Positions 30,452 through 38,210 of a stretch of 64,000 nucleotides of DNA are shown in pieces. The notes under the pieces were generated by a model, which searched no databases, was not told the origin of the DNA, and saw only the letters and a list, made by a program, of their open reading frames with translations. Source of the DNA: Nocardia carnea (lineage in GTDB: Bacteria; Actinomycetota; Actinomycetes; Mycobacteriales; Mycobacteriaceae); contig NZ_JARWNW010000241.1 in the NCBI RefSeq assembly GCF_029868325.1, positions 1-64,000 on the forward strand. The letters are read 5' to 3'. Both the position numbers and the translations under genes were made by a program. How positions within the stretch are numbered: the first letter of the stretch is position 1; every line of letters starts with the position of its first letter.

Positions 30452-30477
30452 AACGCTGCGTTAACCGCTGTGTTGAC
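30452..30477. promoter_or_regulatory. Candidate LysR binding region
   Basis: The palindrome AACGCTGCGTT (30452-30462) overlaps a tandem 12-nt direct repeat, CGCTGCGTTAAC (30454-30465) and CGCTGTGTTGAC (30466-30477), in the gap between the AhpD-like gene and the divergent lysR gene. This is where a LysR autoregulatory site is expected. Confidence 0.45.
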
Positions 30478-30490
30478 ATGCGAGGTAGAC

Positions 30491-31378
30491 GTGGAGATTC
30501 GTGATATCGAGATCTTTCTGACGCTGGCGGAGGAGTTGCACTTCGGTCGCGCTGCCGCCCGGTTGCATGTCTCGGTCGCACGGGTCAGCCAGGCGATCAA
30601 GAAGCAGGAGCGTGCGATCGGTGCGCGGTTGTTCGATCGGGACAATCGCACTGTTCGGCTCAGCGCGGTAGGTGCGCAGCTGCGTGACGATCTCGTTCCG
30701 GTCCGCGCCGGCCTGGAGGCGAGTCTGCGCCGGGCGCGCCTGTCCGCGACCGGTAAAGCGGGGGTGCTCCGGGTGGGCTCGCTGATGCTCAGCGGCTATG
30801 ACCTCGAGAAATACTGGGTTCGTTTCCGCGACCGGTATCCGCAGTGGAACGTCCAGTTGTCGTTCGCGCGTTTCGTCGATCCGTTCGCCGGTTTGCGCCG
30901 AGGTGATCTCGACATCTTGATCGCATGGCTGCCGATCGAGGAGCCGGACTTGACCATCGGGCCGACGATCACTGTCGAGCGGCGTGTCCTCGGGGTGGCA
31001 GCGGATCATGAACTGAGCATCGAAGCGTCGGCCTCCTCCACCGTGCTACGGGATTTCTGTCACCCGACCACGGAATCGGCGCCGGATTATTGGGTGAACA
31101 GTTTCATATCGGCACAGGCCCGGAAGGAGGCACACATCGAACGCACCCGCGTCGTCGCCAATACCGAAGAACTGGTTCACCTCGCCGCGACCGGAGATAT
31201 CGTCACAGTCCAGCCCAGGCACGCGGCCCGCTACTGGAATCGCCCGGACCTGCGCTGGTTACCGGTCCCCGATATGCTCCCGCTCAGCTACGCGCTGGTG
31301 TGGCGTACCACCGCGGAAACCGACGCGATCAGGGCGTTCGCCGATATCGTGCGCGAACTCGGGCCACGGTACGAGTAG
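30491..31378 (+). CDS. LysR-family transcriptional regulator
   Basis: A 295-residue LysR regulator. The N-terminal HTH is clear (VEIRDIEIFLTLAEELHFGRAAARLHVSVARVSQAIKKQERAIGARLFDR), followed by a linker helix and a substrate-binding domain. The GTG at 30491 gives the normal N-terminus; a GAGGT lies just upstream. It is divergent from the AhpD-like gene and probably regulates it. Confidence 0.88.
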   Translation: MEIRDIEIFLTLAEELHFGRAAARLHVSVARVSQAIKKQERAIGARLFDRDNRTVRLSAVGAQLRDDLVPVRAGLEASLRRARLSATGKAGVLRVGSLMLSGYDLEKYWVRFRDRYPQWNVQLSFARFVDPFAGLRRGDLDILIAWLPIEEPDLTIGPTITVERRVLGVAADHELSIEASASSTVLRDFCHPTTESAPDYWVNSFISAQARKEAHIERTRVVANTEELVHLAATGDIVTVQPRHAARYWNRPDLRWLPVPDMLPLSYALVWRTTAETDAIRAFADIVRELGPRYE

Positions 31379-31530
31379 TGGTCGCGACAGTGCCGGGAAG
31401 CTGTGACGGTGCCGCGTGCCATGGCGCGGAGGTAACAGATCCTGGGGTGCCGACGACGAGGGGCCAGGCCCTATATCCGTTGTTTTCTCGGCAATTCCTG
31501 CCGGAACCTCGAGCCGCCTCCACTGGAACC

Positions 31531-31656
31531 GTGGAGTTCACCGTCCGGATCAAATCGATCGATCCGGATACCCGGTCGGCCGTCGTGGTCATCGTCGCGA
31601 AATCGGCCGGCCGCAAAATCTTCGGCCTCGCCACCGCCGAAACCCGCCTCGCGTAG
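31531..31656 (+). pseudogene. Possible remnant of a MaoC-like hotdog protein
   Basis: A short frame of 41 codons (VEFTVRIKSIDPDTRSAVVV...GRKIFGLATAETRLA, then TAG) resembles the C-terminal strand-turn-strand of MaoC-like dehydratases or thioesterases. No N-terminal part is found upstream, so if the resemblance is real this is a gene tail left by rearrangement. The rest of 31379-31730 shows no gene. Confidence 0.3.
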
Positions 31657-31736
31657 CCACCGCCGCGATGGTCGGGTCCGATGCCGGGCGGTGAAGCGTC
31701 GGCCGTCCGGGGCACCTGTCGGGTGCTGGGATCGAG

Positions 31737-31839
31737 TGTTCATCATTGGGGTATTCATGGACGCGTATCCGCAGATAACCATCGTTGAACAGCGATGATG
31801 TGCAGCCACTCTGTTCAGAAAAACATCAATTGATGGACA
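31737..31839 (+). repeat. Structured repeat copy 3 (103 bp)
   Basis: Left box 31737-31762 (TGTTCATCATTGGGG...ATGGAC). Central hairpin CATCGTTG (31780-31787) against CAGCGATG (31790-31797). Right box 31812-31839, starting TGTTCAGAAAAACATC and ending TTGATGGACA. It aligns position by position with copies 2 and 4. Confidence 0.85.
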
Positions 31840-31988
31840 GGGCATATCGGGCAGGGTGCTGGGTTATCGCTTGGTCGGTAGCGTGGCGTTGTATCGCGAC
31901 TGGCGTCGGGTGGTTGACCACCGGGGAGCATGAGAGCAGCGAGCATCGACCGCCTGGGTGCTTCGCGCCGAAAGGGCGGAGGGGTCTC

Positions 31989-32549
31989 ATGCTGGATATC
32001 GGCGTTGCTCGGGCGGAAGATGTCGGCGAGATCATTGCGCTGCGGCATGCGGCCGAGGATTGGCTCTGTTCCAACGGTATCGATCAGTGGCCCCGTCGGG
32101 AGATTCCGGTAGCGCGGTTCCACGATGAGGTCGCCGAGGGTGAGTACTATGTTGCCCGCCGAATCGGGTATCGGCCGATTGTCGGTGCATTCCGGCTCGT
32201 GTGGACCGACCGGGCGGTCTGGAGTGACGACGGTGTCTGTGCAGGCTATGTGCATTCCCTGGTCATCGATCGGCAGCACGCTGGGCAGGGTGTCGGTCGC
32301 GTCATGCTCGACTGGGCCTCTCGCGCCGCCGCTTCCGCTGGCGCAACGGTGCTCAGATTGGATTGCGTCGAGAACAACGCCAGACTGTGTGACTACTACC
32401 TCGATCTCGGGTTCGGCCAGGTTGGACGCCGAGATCTCGCCGGGTACGCACACGGTGTGGTGCTTTTCGAACGTCGACTCACCTCGCCGCCCTCGCCTGC
32501 CAGTGGCAGGACCGTCGAACGCGAGATGCCGTCGGGCCGTAGTTGGTAG
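31989..32549 (+). CDS. GNAT-family N-acetyltransferase
   Basis: A 186-residue acetyltransferase. The acetyl-CoA loop is visible in YVHSLVIDRQHAGQGVGRVMLDWASRAA (R/QxxGxG/A form), followed by LRLDCVENNARLCDYYLDLGFGQVG. The ATG at 31989 follows GGAGGGG; the frame is open further upstream through repeat copy 3 but is not family-like there. The acceptor substrate is unknown. It forms a module with the methyltransferase downstream. Confidence 0.85.
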   Translation: MLDIGVARAEDVGEIIALRHAAEDWLCSNGIDQWPRREIPVARFHDEVAEGEYYVARRIGYRPIVGAFRLVWTDRAVWSDDGVCAGYVHSLVIDRQHAGQGVGRVMLDWASRAAASAGATVLRLDCVENNARLCDYYLDLGFGQVGRRDLAGYAHGVVLFERRLTSPPSPASGRTVEREMPSGRSW

Positions 32550-32612
32550 TAGTTGTCATCGACGGCACGTCACATCCGGTGGCCGCCGTGACGAGCGCGC
32601 AGTGAGGTGAGA

Positions 32613-33542
32613 GTGGCCGATTCGATCGACGGCTTGTTCGCGGGAACAGCCTGGCACTATGCGCGCTATCGGCCCGGCTATCCGGAGGTGTTCTTCGCCG
32701 ACTTGATCCGGCGATTCCGTCTCGACGGGACCGGCCGACTCCTGGACTTGGGTTGCGGTACAGGCCAGCTGACCCTCCCCCTGGCGGCGCACGTCGACGA
32801 AGCTGTCGGCGTGGACCCTGCCCCGGAGATGCTCGCAGAGGCCGCACGGCAATCCCGCGTCACGGGCGTCACCAACGTGACCTGGACACAGGGCAGCTCA
32901 GCAGATCTCGGGGGCGAGTATGGGCGCTTCAGTCTGGTGACGATGGGCAGGTCCTTTCATTGGATGGACCGCCGCCGCGTGCTTGCACTTCTGGAAGACA
33001 TGGTCGACGACGGTGGCGGATTGGTGATCGCCAACGACAGTTGCCTTGTGCGGCCGGCCATCCACTGGCAGCGAGCGATCGAACGGGTCCAAGCTCGGTT
33101 TCTTCCCGCGGACTTCACGCCGCCTGTGCCGCCATCAGGCCGTGCGGACGACGCCGGACACTTGCCCCACGAGGAGATTCTGGGTCGATCGCAATTCTGC
33201 AGGGTCGATCGGCGGGTCTACGAATTCGAGCGTGTGTGGACGACCGAACAGGCCATCGGATACCTGTACTCGACATCGCTACCGTTTCGTCGAACATTGG
33301 GCGAACAGCGGACGGCGTTCGAACACGCCGTCCGCGAGGAGCTGCTCACGATCGAGCCGAGTGGACGGTTCGTCGAACCGGTGGCCCTGGAAGTGTTGAC
33401 GGCCACGCGGCCAAGGGGCGATCGGATCGGGGCGGAACAATCGCTTGCGTTCCGGTCCGGCAACCACTGGCGCTGCGCCTGCACAGGAGTGTCGCAGTGG
33501 CTGTTCATCAAAGGGGGCTTCACGGGCATTCAGGACCCCTGA
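32613..33542 (+). CDS. Class I SAM-dependent methyltransferase
   Basis: A methyltransferase of about 309 residues. Motif I is LLDLGCGTGQLTLPLA, with VGVDPAPEMLAEA and FSLVTMGRSFHWMDR downstream, placing it in the Methyltransf_11/25 group. The GTG at 32613 is preceded by GAGG; GTG 32607 is an alternative. The last 13 codons and the stop lie inside repeat copy 4, so the element supplies the C-terminus. A decayed paralogue of the C-terminal half lies at 27321-27623. Confidence 0.87.
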   Translation: MADSIDGLFAGTAWHYARYRPGYPEVFFADLIRRFRLDGTGRLLDLGCGTGQLTLPLAAHVDEAVGVDPAPEMLAEAARQSRVTGVTNVTWTQGSSADLGGEYGRFSLVTMGRSFHWMDRRRVLALLEDMVDDGGGLVIANDSCLVRPAIHWQRAIERVQARFLPADFTPPVPPSGRADDAGHLPHEEILGRSQFCRVDRRVYEFERVWTTEQAIGYLYSTSLPFRRTLGEQRTAFEHAVREELLTIEPSGRFVEPVALEVLTATRPRGDRIGAEQSLAFRSGNHWRCACTGVSQWLFIKGGFTGIQDP

Positions 33543-33604
33543 ATCATCGTTTAGCAGCGATGACGCACCCCGGCAGTGTCCAGGAATGCATCGGTTGATG
33601 GATG
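33502..33604 (+). repeat. Structured repeat copy 4 (103 bp)
   Basis: The left box 33502-33527 (TGTTCATCAAAGGGGG...) shares about 20 of 26 positions with copy 3. Central TCATCG (33544-33549) and CGATGA (33558-33563) form the hairpin. The right box, 33577-33604, starts TGTCCAGGAATGCATCGG and ends TTGATGGATG, the one copy with an altered end. It overlaps the 3' end of the methyltransferase gene. Confidence 0.85.
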
Positions 33605-33679
33605 GTTACCGAGTTCCATGAAGCCGGCGATGTCACGCTGGTTCGGCAGCGACTCGAGTCTCCTGCAGGAGGAGACCTC

Positions 33680-34622
33680 ATGCTCGGAGTCATGGATGAC
33701 GAGATGCTGTTTCCGATCGGGGTCGTGGCCGAACGCACGGGGCTTGCGGTCAAAACGATTCGGTTCTACTCCGACAAGGGGCTCGTTCCGCCGTCCCCGT
33801 ACACCCCGACCGGCTCTACGACATTGCTGCCTTGTCCCGCCTGGAACTGGTCCGCACACTGCGCGAACTCGATATAGACCTGGCCACTGTGCGGCGCATC
33901 CTGGCCAGCGAGACTTCGCGGGCGGAGGTCGCCGCTGCGCACGCGTCCGCCCTCGATGTCCAGATCCGAGGTCTGCGGCTGCGCCGGGCAGTACTGCAGG
34001 CGGTGGCAGAACGGAAATCCGACCCCGAGGAGATGGATCTGATGCACAAACTGGTGAACCTGTCACAGGCCGAGCGACACCGCTTCGTCCACGACTTCGT
34101 CGACGACACCTTCGGTGGCGTCGACGCCAATCCGGCAATGGTCGAACTGCTGCGCACGAGCATGCCCGACCTACCCGAAGCCCCAGCACCGAGCAGGTCG
34201 AGGGATGGAAGGAATTGGTCGAACTCGTCCAGGACAGCGACTTCCGCGCGGCAGTGCGCCGGATGGCCGAATACCAGGCCGCGCAACGCCTCGAGGGCGA
34301 TACCACCGGCCTGCATCATGCGCTCACCGAAACCGTGCGCGACGAAGTCGGCCGCGCACTCGCCGCGGGAATCTCCCCGGAATCAGCGGCGGCCGCGCCG
34401 ATCGTGGATACCCTCACCGCCCGCCACGCCGAAACGTTTGGCAAACCCGACGACAGTGCCCTCCGGCATTGGATGCTGCAACGACTGGAGGTGGCCAACG
34501 ACTCCCGCGTGGCGCGGTATTGGCAGCTCGTAGCTGCCATAAACGGCTGGCCATCCGTAGAGGACCTGGATCCAGTATTCAGCTGGCTCGGCCAGGCGCT
34601 GAGGACCCACACCGGGCGATAG
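33680..34622 (+). pseudogene. MerR-family regulator broken by two frameshifts
   Basis: Three frames in order encode one MerR protein: the HTH (MLFPIGVVAERTGLAVKTIRFYSDKGLVPPS) from 33680, then LYDIAALSRLELVRTLRELDIDLATVRRIL from about 33814, then EQVEGWKELVELVQDSDFRAAVRRMAEY from about 34191 to the stop at 34622. At the first break a seven-base loss inside a CCGGCT direct repeat (TPTG then LYD, missing YR) would explain the shift. GGAGGAG lies before the ATG. Either the gene is inactive or the assembly has errors. Confidence 0.75.
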
Positions 34623-34729
34623 CCGCCTCCTGCACACCGGCGGCGACGAATCCGGCAGCTCGCCGTGCGCCCGCTGCCGGCCGTGGCGAGGTATCCGTGG
34701 ACGACGCGGCACCGAGAAGTTATTCCACA

Positions 34730-34830
34730 TGTCCACGAAAGGTTGATCCTGGACAGAAACGAGGTGGTAATCATCCCGAGCAGCGATGATTACCACCTTT
34801 CGTGTCCAAGAATGCATCGGTTGTTGGGCA
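34730..34830 (+). repeat. Structured repeat copy 5 (101 bp)
   Basis: Left box 34730-34755 (TGTCCACGAAAGG...CTGGACA). Central hairpin with perfect 14-bp arms AGGTGGTAATCATC (34762-34775) and GATGATTACCACCT (34785-34798). Right box 34803-34830, starting TGTCCAAGAATGCATCGG and ending TTGTTGGGCA. It is two bases shorter than copies 2-4. Confidence 0.85.
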
Positions 34831-34910
34831 ATGCCCGGCCACCCCACAGAAGTCCGAGAAGAATTCCGTGGGGCGAGGCCGGCAGGTGTGCCGAGGTGGG
34901 GGGATGGGGT

Positions 34911-35711
34911 TCAGACCGATGCGGTCTCGCGGACAGCGCCGGCGACCGCGGGGAAATCCTTGCGCAGGATCTTGGAGTGGTTACTGGCGACCTTCGCGCT
35001 GATCGTGATGTTCGGGTTGTGCGCGATGATCGGGTCGAGTACTTTCCGTCCCTCCTCCATCTCATCGTTCTCGCTGCCTAGGCTATCTCCGGTGGCCAGG
35101 ACGAACCGCACCGGGCGGGTCGCGCGTTCGAGCACCGGAACGCTGGCTGCGGCGATCTCGTTGAGTTCGATATTGGACTCGGCATGCTGGGCGGCGCTCA
35201 TCCGCGCGGCCATTCCGAACGGGCGTGCCAGCGGCAGCAGGAACCGCATCTTGTGGAACAGTTTGCGGATCCGCTCGGCGCCCTCTTCGCCGGTCAGGCC
35301 GTGCGGGAAGGCGTCCACGGTCACCACTCCCAGCATGCGGTCGGGGTTGCGGTCGGCCCAGTGCCAGCTCAGCACCCCGCCGTAGGACCAGCCCACCAGG
35401 ATGATCGGCTCCGTCACGCCCCTGGCCGCGAGCACGGCATCGATATCGCGCAGGCACGCCTCGAAGGAGTAGTCCGCGGATTGCTTCGATGTACCGCGGG
35501 CCCGCTCATCGAAGGTGATGTGCCGGTAGCCGGGGCCCAGATCGGCGATCACTTTCTTCCAGTGCGACCGGTCGGCGTAGGCGCCGTTGAGGTAGACCAC
35601 CGGCCGGCCCGAGCCGCCGGTGTCGGTCACCGACAGCGCGGTGTCCTCGACCGGCACCATGCCGGTCCACGTCGATTCGGTCGAGTTGTTGCTGGTCGCT
35701 GCGTTGCTCAT
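34911..35711 (-). CDS. Alpha/beta hydrolase
   Basis: A 266-residue cytosolic alpha/beta hydrolase. The nucleophile elbow is ILVGWSYGGVLSW; the HG-like region is VVYLNGAYADRSHWKKVI; a candidate catalytic His is in SNHSKIL near the C-terminus. The ATG at 35711 gives MSNAATSNN; the frame is open upstream to 35789. Upstream, a direct repeat CTGACACAC (35756-35764, 35768-35776) may be a regulator site. It lies just right of repeat copy 5. Confidence 0.8.
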   Translation of the reverse strand: MSNAATSNNSTESTWTGMVPVEDTALSVTDTGGSGRPVVYLNGAYADRSHWKKVIADLGPGYRHITFDERARGTSKQSADYSFEACLRDIDAVLAARGVTEPIILVGWSYGGVLSWHWADRNPDRMLGVVTVDAFPHGLTGEEGAERIRKLFHKMRFLLPLARPFGMAARMSAAQHAESNIELNEIAAASVPVLERATRPVRFVLATGDSLGSENDEMEEGRKVLDPIIAHNPNITISAKVASNHSKILRKDFPAVAGAVRETASV

Positions 35712-36011
35712 GTCAATACAGTCGCTGGACCGGCTGATACCGGCCTGACAGCGCTCTGACACACCCCCTGACACACGGGCCACGGGCACGTAGATCGTCG
35801 GGCATGACCGACGGGTTCCGGCGCGTAAACGCGCAGGTCGACCGAGATCGGCAACTGCTCAAAAGGTGTCGTATGACCCGTCTGTTGTACAACGTCTAAT
35901 CACCCTCTTTATGTACTGATCCGGAGTGACGCTGCGGTGCGCCGCGACTTGCCGTGTCTGCACACCTCGAGCCTCCGGTCCGCGCTCTAGGCTCGTAACG
36001 GTGAGGGTCCG
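35712..36011. promoter_or_regulatory. Divergent region before the E1 fusion gene, candidate promoter
   Basis: About 300 bases between divergent genes, with no gene seen. The palindrome GTTGTACAAC (35884-35893) overlaps a possible -35 TTGTAC (35886-35891), with TTTATG at 35909-35914 at 17-bp spacing as a possible -10 for the plus-strand gene at 36012. Confidence 0.4.
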
Positions 36012-38183
36012 GTGAATATCGACGAGGCCGAACAGCGGTTCCGCGCGGAGATCGCGGGGCTGCGTCCTGCAGCGACTTCACCCGGTCACGAACTTGCGCC
36101 CGGGATCACCGGTGCGCGCTGCCTCGGCCTGTTCACCGCGCAGGTGCTGAGCAGGCAGGCCGATCTTGCGGCCCGGCGGTTGGGGGCGAGCGGGCAGGGC
36201 TTCTACAGCATCGGATCGTCGGGGCACGAGGGCAATGTCGCGTTGGCCGCCGCGAGCCGGGTCACCGATCCAGTCCTGCCGCACTACCGTTCCGGTGCAC
36301 TGTTCGTCGAGCGGGTGCGCCGGGCAGGCGGTGCAGACCCGGTACGGGATCTGCTGCTCGGGGTGGTCGCCGCGGCCACGGACCCCATTTCCGGCGGCCG
36401 GCACAAGGTGTTCGGCAGCGCGGCGGCCCATATCATCCCGCAGACCTCGACGATCGCTTCCCAGCTACCGCGCGCGGTGGGGCTGGCGTTCGCGATCGAC
36501 CGCGCCGCCCGGCTCGGCCTCGACTGCCCTTGGCCACGGGATGCGGTGGTGCTGTGCGGGTTCGGCGATGCCTCGGCAAATCACTCGACCGCCACCGGGG
36601 CGATCAACACCGCGGTGTATACGGCCCATCTCGGTGTGCCGGTTCCGGTATTGTTCGTCTGCGAGGACAACGGGATCGGGATCAGCGTCCCCACGCCGCC
36701 GGAGTGGATCGGGCACGCCTACGGTCATCGGCCGGGCCTGCGCTATTTCAGTGCGGACGGATGCGATCTGCTCGACGCGGTCACCGCCGCGTCCGCCGCC
36801 GTGGAATGGGTGCGCGCACAACGGCGGCCGGCGTTCCTGCGCCTGCGTACGGTGCGGTTGTTCGGGCATGCCGGGTCCGATGTGGAATCCGCCTACCGCG
36901 ACAGCGCCGCGATCGCCGCCGATCTGGCCCGCGACCCGGTGACCGCCACCGCTCGACTACTGATCACTGCGGGAATCCGGACTCCGCGGGAGATCCTCGA
37001 TCACTACGACCGCTTGGCCGCGCAGGTGGCCGCCACGGCCGAAGACGTGTGCCGGGAACCGAAACTCGGCTCGGCGGACCAGGTGATCGCACCGTTGGCG
37101 CCGTCCCGCCCGGACGCGGTGCGCACCGACGTCCTGCGTTCCGGTCCGCCACAGCACCCGGTGACGCTGGCCCAGGCACTCAACCAGACCCTTGCCGAAT
37201 TACTCGCGCGCGATCGCGATGTCCTGGTTTTCGGCGAGGACGTCGCGCGCAAGGGCGGTGTCTACGGAGTCACCAAAGGACTCCGTAAGAAATTCGGCGC
37301 GCGCCGGGTGTTCGATACATTGCTCGACGAACAGAGCATTCTCGGGACCGCACTCGGCGCCGGACTCGCGGGGTTCGTCCCGATCCCGGAAATCCAATAC
37401 CTCGCCTACGTGCACAACGCCCTGGACCAGTTGCGGGGCGAGGCGGCCACCCTGCCGTTCTTCTCGGCCGGCTGCTACCGCAATCCGATGGTGGTACGCA
37501 TCGCCGGCTACGGCTACCAGCGCGGTTTCGGCGGGCATTTCCACAACGACAATTCCGTGGCCGCGCTCCGCGATATCCCCGGGCTCGTGGTGGCTTCGCC
37601 GTCTCGTCCCGACGATGCGGCGGCCGTACTCCGCACCTGTGTTTCGGCGGCACGGGTGGACGGGCGGGTCTGTGTACTGCTCGAACCCATCGCGCTGTAT
37701 CACACCCGCGATCTGTATGAAGCGGGTGACGACCGATGGGCGGCACCTGTCACCGGCGCTCATGTGCCGATCGGGCGGGCCCGCGTGTACGGCGAAGGGA
37801 CCGATCTGACGATCGTCGCCTGCGCCAATTCCGTCCCCATGAGCCTGCGGGTGGCCCGCCGGCTGGCGCAGGACGGTATCACCGCCCGTGTTCTCGACCT
37901 CCGCTGGCTGTCACCGCTCCCCTACGACGATCTGCTGCGGCATGCCGAAGCGACCGGTCGCGTTCTCGTCGCCGACGAGACCCGGCGCAGTGGCGGTATC
38001 AGCGAATCGGTGTGCGCGGCATTGGTGGACGGCGGGTTCACCGGGGCGCAGGCCCGGGTGACCAGCGCGGACAGCTTCGTTCCCCTCGGGCCGGCCGCCG
38101 CGTCGGTCTTGCTGAGCGAAACCGATATCGAAGCTGCCGCCCGCCGGTTGCTCGCCGGCACCGGCCATCACCGGCCCGGGTGA
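36012..38183 (+). CDS. Fused E1 alpha-beta 2-oxoacid dehydrogenase component
   Basis: A 723-residue thiamine-diphosphate protein joining both E1 subunits. The alpha-like part (about 1-360) has the ThDP motif LCGFGDASANHSTATGAINTA...CEDNGIGIS. The beta-like part (about 375-723) has VLVFGEDVARKGGVYGVTKGL, the tyrosine-rich PEIQYLAYVHNALDQLRGEAA and ADETRRSGGISE. The type suggests branched-chain 2-oxoacid or pyruvate oxidation. No lipoyl E2 or E3 gene is nearby, so the partner must lie elsewhere or the enzyme works alone. The start is GTG 36012, with GAGGGT 4 nt upstream. Confidence 0.85.
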   Translation: MNIDEAEQRFRAEIAGLRPAATSPGHELAPGITGARCLGLFTAQVLSRQADLAARRLGASGQGFYSIGSSGHEGNVALAAASRVTDPVLPHYRSGALFVERVRRAGGADPVRDLLLGVVAAATDPISGGRHKVFGSAAAHIIPQTSTIASQLPRAVGLAFAIDRAARLGLDCPWPRDAVVLCGFGDASANHSTATGAINTAVYTAHLGVPVPVLFVCEDNGIGISVPTPPEWIGHAYGHRPGLRYFSADGCDLLDAVTAASAAVEWVRAQRRPAFLRLRTVRLFGHAGSDVESAYRDSAAIAADLARDPVTATARLLITAGIRTPREILDHYDRLAAQVAATAEDVCREPKLGSADQVIAPLAPSRPDAVRTDVLRSGPPQHPVTLAQALNQTLAELLARDRDVLVFGEDVARKGGVYGVTKGLRKKFGARRVFDTLLDEQSILGTALGAGLAGFVPIPEIQYLAYVHNALDQLRGEAATLPFFSAGCYRNPMVVRIAGYGYQRGFGGHFHNDNSVAALRDIPGLVVASPSRPDDAAAVLRTCVSAARVDGRVCVLLEPIALYHTRDLYEAGDDRWAAPVTGAHVPIGRARVYGEGTDLTIVACANSVPMSLRVARRLAQDGITARVLDLRWLSPLPYDDLLRHAEATGRVLVADETRRSGGISESVCAALVDGGFTGAQARVTSADSFVPLGPAAASVLLSETDIEAAARRLLAGTGHHRPG

Positions 38184-38210
38184 ATCCCGGCCCGCCCGGC
38201 CGCGCCGACG

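Noticed and set aside
31090..31656. Complete 188-residue gene on the plus strand
   Set aside because: Most of it overlaps lysR in another frame; only the last 41 codons look protein-like.
28074..34830. Integron gene-cassette array with attC sites
   Set aside because: The ends do not match RYYYAAC/GTTRRRY, genes lie in both orientations and no integrase is present; kept only as an analogy.
28074..34830. CRISPR array
   Set aside because: Repeats are about 100 bp, spaced 1-2 kb apart with genes between, and no cas gene is present.
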